A stretch of DNA of 5,810 nucleotides, taken from positions 1-5,810 of the forward strand of contig JAEUIX010000060.1 in NCBI GenBank assembly GCA_016794945.1, in the 5' to 3' direction. This document shows positions 1 through 5,810 of this stretch, in pieces (positions within the stretch are counted from its first letter, which is position 1; each line of letters begins with the position of its first letter). The notes under the pieces were generated by a model. The model ran no database searches and was not told where the DNA came from. It was given only the letters and a program-made list of their open reading frames with translations. A program made the translations under genes and the position numbers. The DNA is from Phycisphaerae bacterium (GTDB lineage Bacteria > Planctomycetota > Phycisphaerae > Phycisphaerales > UBA1924).

Positions 1-1846
1 GCCAGCCACTGCCGCCGTTCTGGCTCTCGTAGTAGAGCTGGTCCGGGTCGTTGGGATCGACGGCGCAGATGAACCCGTCGCCGCCGCCGATTCGGAACCA
101 GTCCTCGTTGAGCGCCCCGCCCAGTCGCGACCGCGACGGACCGCCCCACGAGCCGTTGTCCTGCAGTCCCCCGTACACGTTGTACACCGGGCGCGAGTCC
201 ACCGCCACGTGATAGAACTGCCCGATCGCCGTGTCGTTGTGGTGGTCCCAGTTCTTGCCACGGTCGTAGGTGCTGTACAGCCCGCCGTCGCACCCCAGGA
301 TGATGTGCGAACCGTTGGCGGGGTCGATCCACATGGCGTGATGGTCGGCGTGCACGCCGCGCCCCCCGTCGTCGCGGAAGGTCATTCCGTTGTCGCTCGA
401 CACGTGCAGGCTGATCCCCAGCACCCAGATCCAGTTCTCGTCCGACGGGTCCACGCGGATCTTGCTGAAGTACATCGGCCGGGGCGTCAGGCTGTTGATG
501 CGCGTCCAGGTCGCGCCGCCGTCCACCGACTTGTACACCCCGCCGGTGCGAGCGCCCTCGGCGCCCTGCTCGTCCTGCACGTTTGGCACCTGCCCGCCCA
601 GGCGCGTCGAGAACGGGCGGGCGTTGAGATCCAGCGGCCGCTTGCCGACCGTCAGTTCCACGTCCACGCCCTTGGTCTCACGCACCACCTGCAGCCGCAG
701 CTTCTCCCCCGGCTGCTTCTTGCGCACCAGCGCCAGCAACGCGTCGTAACTCGCCACCGGCGTGCCGTCGGCCCCGACGATGATCTCTCCCGCCTTCAGT
801 CCCGCCGTCCCCGCCGGCCCGTTCTCAACCACTCGCGTGATCCGCGCGCCCGCTTCAGCGTTCTCGCCCGTCAGGCCCAGATACGCCGCGTTCGGGTTGC
901 CCAGCCCCGCGTACTCACTCTCCATCACCAGGTAAACATGCGAGGGATCCTTGCGCCAGAAGTCCAGCCCGATGCGCCCGACCTGGCCCTCGGCCAGTCC
1001 CGCCGTGACCTTCGCGAACGTCTTGCCGCCGTCCGTCGTTCGATACAGCCCCGAGCCCGGGCCCCATTTCTTCGCCGGGTCGTTGGAGTCGTAGATGTCG
1101 CGCTGCCGCTCCCACATCGCCACCAGGATCGTGTCGGGGTTCCCCGGCATCATCGCCGCGTCGATGGCCCCCGTCCGCGCATCGACGTACAGGATCCGCT
1201 CCCACGTCTTGCCGCCGTCGGCCGTGCGGTAGAAGCCCCGCTCCTCGTTCTCGCCCCAGCAGCGGCCCATCGCCGCGACGTAGACGACGTCCGGGTTCGT
1301 CGGGTGGATGAGAATCCGGCCGATCTGGAACGTCTTCTCCAGGCCCATGCGCGTCCAGGTCTTGCCGCCGTCGATCGACTTGTACACCCCGTCGCCCCAG
1401 GACACGCTGTTGCGCGGGTTGGACTCGCCCGTTCCGACCCAGACGATGTCCGGGTTGCTCGGCGCGACCGTCACGTCGCCGATCGACACCGTCGCCTGCC
1501 GGTCGAACTGGTGCTCCCACGTGTGCCCGTTGTTGGTGGTCTTGATCAGCCCGCCGCTGGCCGTCGCCACCCAGTAGGTCGACGGGTCCTTCTCGTTCAC
1601 CGCCAGGTCGGTGATCCGCCCGCCCATGTTCGCCGGGCCGATCGGCCGCCACTTGAACGCGTTGATCCACGCCGGGTCGAGCGTGGGCGCGGGCTTGGGC
1701 GTTTCCGCCGGCTGAGTCGCCGGAGCGGGCGCTGGTCCGCCGGACGCCGGCTCCGGTTGAGCCCTGCAGTCGTGAGCCCAGTTCCCCGGCACCAGGAGCA
1801 TTGAAGCCAGCCAGATCCATCGCTGTGAAACGCGGCGGTGCGGCAT
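1..1846 (-). CDS. Secreted Asp-box (BNR / sortilin-like) beta-propeller protein with embedded PDZ domain, 3' part missing
   Basis: The frame is open from ATG at 1846 to the left edge (615 codons, no stop), so the C-terminus is missing. The first 30 residues look like a signal peptide: basic MPHRR, hydrophobic residues about 10-20, possible signal-peptidase I site near CRA-QP; a Pro/Ala-rich linker follows (31-56). Asp-box motifs (S/T-x-D-x-G-x-T-W/F) occur at residues 103-110 (degenerate), 157-164 (SIDGGKTW), 208-215, 270-277, 440-447, 483-490 and 526-533 (degenerate), indicating a multi-bladed beta-propeller. Residues about 321-402 read as a PDZ domain (AYLGL, then AGLKAGEIIVGADGTPV, then QPGEKLRLQVV). 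Residues 499-530 (HADHHAMWIDPAN, LGCDGGLYST) and 560-571 (GLQDNGSWGGPS) match conserved stretches of the bacterial VPS10/BNR-like 'glycosyl hydrolase' proteins, which are usually around 1000 residues. Despite that database name, no glycosidase active site is visible. I infer an extracytoplasmic binding or processing role; the substrate is unknown. The fold is confident, the function is not. Confidence 0.87.
   Translation of the reverse strand, partial: MPHRRVSQRWIWLASMLLVPGNWAHDCRAQPEPASGGPAPAPATQPAETPKPAPTLDPAWINAFKWRPIGPANMGGRITDLAVNEKDPSTYWVATASGGLIKTTNNGHTWEHQFDRQATVSIGDVTVAPSNPDIVWVGTGESNPRNSVSWGDGVYKSIDGGKTWTRMGLEKTFQIGRILIHPTNPDVVYVAAMGRCWGENEERGFYRTADGGKTWERILYVDARTGAIDAAMMPGNPDTILVAMWERQRDIYDSNDPAKKWGPGSGLYRTTDGGKTFAKVTAGLAEGQVGRIGLDFWRKDPSHVYLVMESEYAGLGNPNAAYLGLTGENAEAGARITRVVENGPAGTAGLKAGEIIVGADGTPVASYDALLALVRKKQPGEKLRLQVVRETKGVDVELTVGKRPLDLNARPFSTRLGGQVPNVQDEQGAEGARTGGVYKSVDGGATWTRINSLTPRPMYFSKIRVDPSDENWIWVLGISLHVSSDNGMTFRDDGGRGVHADHHAMWIDPANGSHIILGCDGGLYSTYDRGKNWDHHNDTAIGQFYHVAVDSRPVYNVYGGLQDNGSWGGPSRSRLGGALNEDWFRIGGGDGFICAVDPNDPDQLYYESQNGGSGW
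501..545 (-). repeat. Internal 45-bp repeat of the propeller gene, copy 2
   Basis: This stretch matches 1350-1394 at 40 of 45 positions by eye. Both encode the same blade element, GVYKS-[IV]-DGG-[KA]-TWTR, on the minus strand. The two copies lie on opposite sides of the PDZ domain. High DNA-level identity suggests recent blade duplication or gene conversion, although strong codon bias also contributes. Confidence 0.6.
1350..1394 (-). repeat. Internal 45-bp repeat of the propeller gene, copy 1
   Basis: This is the partner of 501-545, encoding the Asp-box blade edge around residues 152-165. The other Asp-box segments, such as those at residues 208-215 and 270-277, share the protein motif but are less alike in DNA. 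Confidence 0.6.
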
Positions 1847-1851
1847 GTCAG

Positions 1852-1858
1852 TTCCCTC
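1852..1858 (-). promoter_or_regulatory. Ribosome binding site of the propeller gene
   Basis: The minus strand reads GAGGGAA, whose GAGG part ends 8 nt before the ATG at 1846. This is the best Shine-Dalgarno match in the window and supports the chosen start. The next in-frame ATG (codon 16) would cut through the signal-peptide hydrophobic core. Confidence 0.6.
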
Positions 1859-1893
1859 GGTCGTGATTCGGGTTCGGCGGCCTCCGGCTCGCG

Positions 1894-1915
1894 CCGGGCA
1901 TCCCGGTATACCCGG
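1894..1915. repeat. CCGGG/CCCGG short repeats around the propeller-gene -10, possible operator
   Basis: CCGGG (1894-1898) and CCCGG (1902-1906) form an inverted repeat around CAT, and a second CCCGG (1911-1915) repeats directly on the other side of TATA. The cluster overlaps the candidate -10 of the minus-strand gene, where a repressor site would be effective. The elements are only five bases long and this DNA is very GC-rich, so chance is a real alternative. Confidence 0.25.
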
Positions 1916-1933
1916 AATCCCCGCGAGAACCAA
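1905..1933 (-). promoter_or_regulatory. Candidate sigma-70-type promoter of the propeller gene
   Basis: On the minus strand, TTGGTT (1933-1928) is followed after exactly 17 bp by TATACC (1910-1905). The matches to consensus are 3/6 and 4/6. Transcription would begin near 1898, giving a leader of about 50 nt that contains the GAGGGAA ribosome site. The -10 lies in the palindrome GGTATACC, so it could also be read on the plus strand, but no -35 partner is visible there. The call is inferred from spacing and position only. Confidence 0.4.
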
Positions 1934-1979
1934 CCCCGGCGATCTCTGTTCGGGCGCGGTGCGGCATTAGCCGGCGTGG

Positions 1980-2008
1980 TTGCGTCCGCCGGGCGTTTGC
2001 TCTAGGCT
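1980..2008 (+). promoter_or_regulatory. Weak candidate promoter of OPT gene 1
   Basis: TTGCGT (1980-1985) and TAGGCT (2003-2008) are separated by 17 bp, each matching consensus at three of six positions. Transcription from here would start near 2015 and leave a leader of about 73 nt. It is the best-spaced pair I can find upstream of OPT gene 1, but its quality is poor. The real promoter could use another sigma factor. Confidence 0.2.
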
Positions 2009-2057
2009 CGCGCCCGTTCGCGCCGATGCAGTGCTTCGGCCCCGGGGCGGGGTGGCC

Positions 2058-2070
2058 CGCGCATCGCGCG
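2058..2070 (+). other. Small GC hairpin in the OPT gene 1 leader
   Basis: CGCGC (2058-2062) can pair with GCGCG (2066-2070) over a three-base loop, ending 17 nt before the start codon. If transcribed, it would be a stable short stem just upstream of the ribosome landing zone. There is no U-tract, so it is not a terminator. It may have no function. Confidence 0.25.
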
Positions 2071-2087
2071 AGCCTGGAACCCCACGC

Positions 2088-4121
2088 ATGGCTACGCCCC
2101 CATCGTCCTCCCCTTCGGCCGCCCCGAACACGCCCTCGGGCGTGTCGCCCCTGCCCGACAACGCCACGCCCGAGCAGAAGGACGCCCACTGGTTCCAGCA
2201 CGTCTACCAGGGCGATCGCATGCCCCAGTTGACCGTGCGCGCCGTGCTCATGGGCGGCGTCCTGGGCATGCTCATGTCCGTCTCCAACCTCTACACCACC
2301 GTCAAGCTCGGCTGGGCGTTCGGCGTCGCCATCACAGCGTGCGTGCTGTCCTACGTGATCTGGAACGGCGTCCGCATCGTCACCGGCGGGCGCGTGTCGC
2401 AGATGACCATCCTCGAAAACAACTGCATGGCGTCCACCGCCTCCGCCGCCGGCTACTCCACCGGCGGGACCATCGGCACCGCGTTCGGCGCGCTGCTGCT
2501 CATCCAGGGCATGCACACCGATTGGACCATCCTCGTCCCCTTCACGTTCCTCGTTGCGGCCCTGGGCGTTTTCCTGGCGATTCCCATGAAGCGCCAGATG
2601 ATCAACCACGAGCAGCTGCCCTTCCCCTCGGGCATCGCCGCTGCCGAGACGCTCCGAAGCCTGTACGGCCACGGGCGAGAGGCCATCCAGAAGGCCACGT
2701 CGCTCGTCATCGCCTTGTTCCTGGGCATGGTCATCGCCCTGTTCCGCAGCTACGAAGGGCTCGTCGAAACGCTCGACAAGGCCAAGAAGGCGCCCGAGTG
2801 GCTCGTCAACACGGCCCACAACGTCAAGATCCCCGACCTGCTGCCGTTCCCCAACACCTGGCTCGTGCCCAAGGGTAACGTCGGCGGGTTCGGCTTCGAG
2901 CCCAGCGCGCTGCTCGTCGCCGCGGGCATGATCGTCGGCATCCGCGTGTCCTTCTCCATGCTCTTCGGCGGCCTGCTGCTCTACTTCGTCTTCATCCCTT
3001 GGATGTGGAACATGGACCAGGGCCACGCCGCGGAACTCGCCGCCTGGACCCAGGCGGTCGCCGACGCCAAGGCCGCTGGCCTCGCCGAGCCCGCCAAGCC
3101 CTACGTCAACAACTTCACGTACAGCCCCGCCGGCGACTTCAACCCCATGCGCTGGTCGCTCTGGGCCGGCACGGCGCTGATGGTCTTCAGCAGCCTCACC
3201 GTCGTCGCGATCCAGTGGCGCACCATCGTCCGCGCGTTCCGCCTGGGCGGCGGGGGTGCCGCCGGCCCGGAGGCGGCCGTCGAAGTCCCCGGCTGGTGGA
3301 TGGTTGTCGGGCTGGTGCCCATCGGCCTGGGCCTGGTCGTGCTGCAGCACTACGCGTTCAACATGTCCTGGATCCTGGGCATCATCGCCGTCGCCATGTC
3401 CTTCCCGCTCGGCCTGGTCGCCTGCCGCGCCACCGGCGAGACCGATACCACGCCGATCGGCGCCATGGGCAAGGTCACCCAGTTGCTCTACGCGGCCCTG
3501 GCCCAAGGAAACAAGGTGGTCAACCTCTCCTCGGCGGGAGTCACCGCCGGCGCCGCGGGCGCATCGGCCGACCTGCTGACCGACCTCAAGAGCGGCTACC
3601 TGCTCGGGGCCAACCCGCGCCGCCAGTTCATCGCCCAGTTCGCCGGCTGCTTCTTCGGCACGCTGGCCATCGTGCCCGCCTGGTACCTCATGTTCCCCAC
3701 CAAGGAAGCCCTCGAGGCCTACAACCCGCCCGCGGCCAACATGTGGAAGGCCTTCGCCGAGGCCCTCACCGCAGGCCTCAATTCCGTGCCCGTCTCGGCG
3801 CAGATCGGCATCGTCGTCGGCGGACTGCTGGGCATCGCCATGCCGCTGGTCGAGATCCTTCTGCTGCCGCCCAAGTACCGCAAGTACATGCCCTCGGCCA
3901 CCGGCCTGGGTCTGGCCTGGGTCGTGCCCTTCCAGAACTCCCTGTCGTTCGCCCTGGGCGCCGTCATCACCTGGATCTGGGTCAAGCTCACCCCCAAGGC
4001 CGCGGAAAAGTACAACGTGCCCATCGCGTCCGGCCTGGTCGCCGGAGAGGCGCTGCTCGCGGCGTTCATCGCCATCGCCGGCACCGTCGTCGGGCTGCTG
4101 TGGCTCCGGCCCGCGGGCTGA
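2088..4121 (+). CDS. OPT/YSL family oligopeptide transporter, paralogue 1
   Basis: This gene encodes 677 residues, complete and close to the usual length of bacterial OPT permeases. After a Ser/Pro-rich cytoplasmic tail (1-25) come MPQLTVRAVLMGG (45-57), NLYTTVKLGW (68-77), MTILENNC (106-113) and the family hallmark KSGYLLGANPRRQ (501-513), preceded by PIGAMGK (456-462). Roughly 12-16 hydrophobic segments can be read, for example 78-93, 146-166, 202-219, 272-306, 357-376, 402-419, 426-446, 514-534, 570-592 and 645-672, with hydrophilic loops at 222-268 and 310-355. OPT proteins import short peptides or peptide-like metal complexes across the inner membrane as secondary carriers; the substrate cannot be read here. 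ATG 2088 is preferred over the in-frame TTG at 1980, because the 36 extra residues are Arg/Pro-rich and unlike the family. The ribosome site is weak (GGA, 9 nt upstream). A paralogue follows 58 bp downstream. Confidence 0.93.
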   Translation: MATPPSSSPSAAPNTPSGVSPLPDNATPEQKDAHWFQHVYQGDRMPQLTVRAVLMGGVLGMLMSVSNLYTTVKLGWAFGVAITACVLSYVIWNGVRIVTGGRVSQMTILENNCMASTASAAGYSTGGTIGTAFGALLLIQGMHTDWTILVPFTFLVAALGVFLAIPMKRQMINHEQLPFPSGIAAAETLRSLYGHGREAIQKATSLVIALFLGMVIALFRSYEGLVETLDKAKKAPEWLVNTAHNVKIPDLLPFPNTWLVPKGNVGGFGFEPSALLVAAGMIVGIRVSFSMLFGGLLLYFVFIPWMWNMDQGHAAELAAWTQAVADAKAAGLAEPAKPYVNNFTYSPAGDFNPMRWSLWAGTALMVFSSLTVVAIQWRTIVRAFRLGGGGAAGPEAAVEVPGWWMVVGLVPIGLGLVVLQHYAFNMSWILGIIAVAMSFPLGLVACRATGETDTTPIGAMGKVTQLLYAALAQGNKVVNLSSAGVTAGAAGASADLLTDLKSGYLLGANPRRQFIAQFAGCFFGTLAIVPAWYLMFPTKEALEAYNPPAANMWKAFAEALTAGLNSVPVSAQIGIVVGGLLGIAMPLVEILLLPPKYRKYMPSATGLGLAWVVPFQNSLSFALGAVITWIWVKLTPKAAEKYNVPIASGLVAGEALLAAFIAIAGTVVGLLWLRPAG

Positions 4122-4142
4122 TCCCCGATCACCCGCCGCCGG

Positions 4143-4170
4143 TTGCCTCCGGTACTGAGTTCTGTATGAT
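4143..4170 (+). promoter_or_regulatory. Candidate promoter directly before OPT gene 2
   Basis: TTGCCT (4143-4148), a 16-bp spacer and TATGAT (4165-4170) match the sigma-70 consensus at 4/6 and 5/6 positions. This is the best promoter-like pair in the window and sits in a short, less GC-rich patch. Only nine bases separate the -10 from the ATG at 4180. A start point at the usual distance would therefore fall on or within a few bases of the start codon, giving a leaderless or nearly leaderless mRNA. No Shine-Dalgarno sequence is present, which agrees with this. Confidence 0.5.
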
Positions 4171-4179
4171 CGCCCCCGC

Positions 4180-5810
4180 ATGGCGATCCAACACCTGACC
4201 GACGAGCAGATCCGCACCTGGACCCGCGAGCAGAAGGACTCCTGGTGGCTGGCCAACGTCTACCGGGGCAACATGCCCCAGTTGACGCTGCGCTCGGCGC
4301 TCACCGGCTTCCTGCTCGGCGGCATCCTCTCGGCCACGAATCTCTACGTCGGCGCCAAGACCGGCTGGACGCTCGGCGTCGGCCTCACGTCAGTCATCCT
4401 CGCGTTCGCCGCCTTCAAGATCATGTCGCGCCTGGGCTCACGCGACATGACCATCCTCGAGAACAACTGCTCGCAGTCCATCGCCACCGCCGCCGGCTAC
4501 ATGACCGGACCGCTCATCTCCGGCATGGCCGCGTACATGTGGATCGAGGGCAAGCCCCTCCCCGCGTATCAGATCTTCTGGTTCAACGTGGTGCTCAGCG
4601 TCCTGGGCGTGCTCGTGGCCTTCCCCATGAAGCGGCGCTTCATCAACGATGAGCAGCAGCCCTTCCCCGAGGGCCGGGCCTGCGGCGTCGTGCTCGACAC
4701 GCTCTACACCTCCTCCGCCGCCGTCGGCCTGTTCAAGGCCAAGGCCCTCGGCGTCGCAGCGGCATTGGCCGGCACCGTGTCGTTCATCTCGGGCGAGGCC
4801 TACCTCAAGGCGCTGCGGGCCCTGGGGTTCATGATTCAGGAAGGCAAGTCGCTCGCGGTCGTGCTCAAGGAGTACAAGGAGAAACTGGCCGGCACGTGGC
4901 ACCTGCCGCACGGCATCGACGAGTGGTTCGCCTGGGCGTGGCCCGCATCCTGGAGCAAGCCCAACATCGCCGGCGTCTCCCTCAAGCAGCTCGGCGTGGC
5001 CCCCGCGCTCGATCTGGCGATGTTCGGCGCCGGCGGCCTCATGGGCATCCGCGCCGGCGTCAGCATGATGATCGGCATGGCCCTGAACTTCCTGGTCGTC
5101 GTGCCGTGGATGATCAACATCGGCGAGATCGCCCCCAAGACCGGCTCCTGGGCCGAGGGCACCGCCACGTTCACCCGCGTCCACGTGCTGAACACCTGGG
5201 CGCTGTGGTGGGGCATCGTCATCATGGTCGTCGCTTCCATGGTGGCCCTCTTCGCCAAGCCCCAGATCTTCGTCGAGGCCTTCAAGGGCATCTTCGGCGG
5301 CAAGGGCATGGTCAAGGCCGACCCGGTCCGGGGAATCGAGCTTCCGCTGTGGGTCTCGTTCGTCGGCATCCCCATCGTGGGCGGCGTCGGCGTCTGGATG
5401 GCCCACGATTGGTTCGGCGTCTCCTGGATCTTCGGCGCCACGGCCATTCCATTGATCATCGTTCTCACGCTCATCGCCGCCAGCAGCACCGCCCTCACCG
5501 GCATCACGCCCACCGGCTCGCTGAGCAAAATCCCTCAGTTCGGCTTCGGCGCGCTGGACCCCAAGCACCCGCCCACCAATCTGATGACCGGCGTCATGTG
5601 CGTCGAGGTCGCCTCCAACGCCTCGAACCTGCTCATGGACATCAAGCCCGGCTACATGCTCGGCGCCAAGCCGCGCCAGCAGGCCTGGGGCCACACCATC
5701 GGCATCGTCGCCGGCGCGCTCGCCTCCACGCCCCTGGTCTTCGTGCTGTTCCTCAGCAGCTACAACGCCGGCGACGCCGAGGCCGCCGCGCAGGCCGCCG
5801 CCGCCGCCAA
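4180..5810 (+). CDS. OPT/YSL family oligopeptide transporter, paralogue 2, 3' part missing
   Basis: The frame is open from ATG 4180 to the right edge (543 full codons, no stop), so about the last 100-150 residues of a usual OPT protein are missing. It aligns in order with the preceding OPT gene: NVYRGNMPQLTLRSAL (26-41), NLYVGAKTGW (54-63), MTILENNC (90-97), FPMKRRFINDEQQPFPEG (148-165), then ITPTGSLSK (442-450), NLMTG (467-471) and KPGYMLGAKPRQQ (489-501). It lacks the Ser/Pro-rich tail of paralogue 1, and its loop at 206-275 differs, so the copies diverged long ago. Hydrophobic segments lie near 38-52, 64-80, 130-149, 187-204, 276-310, 338-358, 388-407, 412-436 and 504-525. The predicted role is inner-membrane uptake of peptides or peptide-like chelates by secondary transport; the substrate is unknown. 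The visible part ends in an Ala-rich loop (533-543). No ribosome site is seen; the nearby -10 suggests leaderless expression, though read-through from OPT gene 1 is also possible. Confidence 0.92.
   Translation, partial: MAIQHLTDEQIRTWTREQKDSWWLANVYRGNMPQLTLRSALTGFLLGGILSATNLYVGAKTGWTLGVGLTSVILAFAAFKIMSRLGSRDMTILENNCSQSIATAAGYMTGPLISGMAAYMWIEGKPLPAYQIFWFNVVLSVLGVLVAFPMKRRFINDEQQPFPEGRACGVVLDTLYTSSAAVGLFKAKALGVAAALAGTVSFISGEAYLKALRALGFMIQEGKSLAVVLKEYKEKLAGTWHLPHGIDEWFAWAWPASWSKPNIAGVSLKQLGVAPALDLAMFGAGGLMGIRAGVSMMIGMALNFLVVVPWMINIGEIAPKTGSWAEGTATFTRVHVLNTWALWWGIVIMVVASMVALFAKPQIFVEAFKGIFGGKGMVKADPVRGIELPLWVSFVGIPIVGGVGVWMAHDWFGVSWIFGATAIPLIIVLTLIAASSTALTGITPTGSLSKIPQFGFGALDPKHPPTNLMTGVMCVEVASNASNLLMDIKPGYMLGAKPRQQAWGHTIGIVAGALASTPLVFVLFLSSYNAGDAEAAAQAAAAA

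Noticed and set aside
1765..1768. Lipoprotein attachment at Cys27 of the propeller protein
   Set aside because: The residues before the cysteine (AHDC) do not fit the lipobox [LVI][ASTVI][GAS]C. Cleavage by signal peptidase I is more likely.
209..1804. A 531-codon plus-strand open frame opposite the propeller gene
   Set aside because: The translation is Arg/Val/His/Pro-rich without recognisable motifs, whereas the minus strand of the same DNA gives a signal peptide, repeated Asp boxes and a PDZ domain.
1980..2087. An N-terminal extension of OPT gene 1 to the TTG at 1980
   Set aside because: The added 36 residues are Arg/Pro-rich with no similarity to OPT N-termini, no ribosome site precedes the TTG, and the region fits a leader better. 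ATG 2088 gives a normal soluble tail before MPQLT.
4109..4118. The perfect palindrome GCCCGCGGGC at the end of OPT gene 1
   Set aside because: It is coding sequence for the last residues, has no loop to form a hairpin, and is expected by chance in such GC-rich DNA.
4139..4154. A terminator between the two OPT genes (CCGG ... CCGG inverted repeat)
   Set aside because: The stem is only four base pairs, with no following T-run, and it overlaps the promoter candidate.
1848..4256. An 802-codon open frame on the minus strand, opposite nearly all of OPT gene 1
   Set aside because: It is a product of the strong G/C third-position bias of the OPT gene. Its translation is Gly/Asp/His/Glu-rich low-complexity sequence with no recognisable domain, while the opposite strand encodes a clear membrane transporter.
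4438..5694. A 418-codon minus-strand open frame opposite OPT gene 2
   Set aside because: It has the same antisense composition (Gly/Asp/His/Glu-rich, low complexity), and OPT gene 2 explains this DNA.
5781..5808. A GCC-rich trinucleotide run at the right edge
   Set aside because: It encodes an Ala-rich hydrophilic loop of OPT paralogue 2 (residues 533-543), and the codon bias towards GCC makes the run look like a microsatellite.

Overview
The window is GC-rich and consists almost entirely of coding sequence with strong G/C preference at third codon positions. It holds three genes, two of them cut by the window edges: (1) a minus-strand gene from 1846 to beyond the left edge, encoding a secreted Asp-box (BNR/sortilin-like) beta-propeller protein with an embedded PDZ domain; (2) a complete plus-strand oligopeptide-transporter (OPT/YSL) family permease at 2088-4121; (3) a second, clearly paralogous OPT permease starting at 4180 and running off the right edge. 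No RNA gene, insertion sequence, CRISPR array or phage feature is visible.

Organism: this is an inference. High GC, large secreted Asp-box propellers, tandem bacterial OPT transporters and weak or absent Shine-Dalgarno sequences before two of three genes would fit a Planctomycetota (Phycisphaerae-like) chromosome. Acidobacteriota, Gemmatimonadota or Myxococcota cannot be excluded, because no phylogenetic marker is present.

Layout: the propeller gene and OPT gene 1 are divergent and share a 241-bp intergenic region (1847-2087). It contains a reasonable promoter for the propeller gene (TTGGTT, 17 bp, TATACC on the minus strand), CCCGG/CCGGG repeats around that -10, and only a weak promoter candidate for OPT gene 1. 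The two OPT genes are co-directional with a 58-bp gap. That gap carries a good sigma-70-type promoter (TTGCCT, 16 bp, TATGAT) ending only 9 bp before the second ATG, so the second gene could be transcribed separately as a leaderless or nearly leaderless mRNA.

Function: OPT-family proteins are inner-membrane secondary carriers that import oligopeptides or peptide-like metal chelates, probably driven by the proton gradient. The two paralogues share the NLY...GW, MTILENNC and GY-LGA-PR-Q segments but differ elsewhere, so they may have different substrates or act as partners. The divergent propeller protein is probably exported and could bind or process extracellular protein or peptide. A link between it and peptide uptake is only suggested by adjacency. 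No convincing undescribed system was found. The points most worth checking are the possible leaderless promoter inside the OPT pair and the PDZ domain embedded in the propeller.
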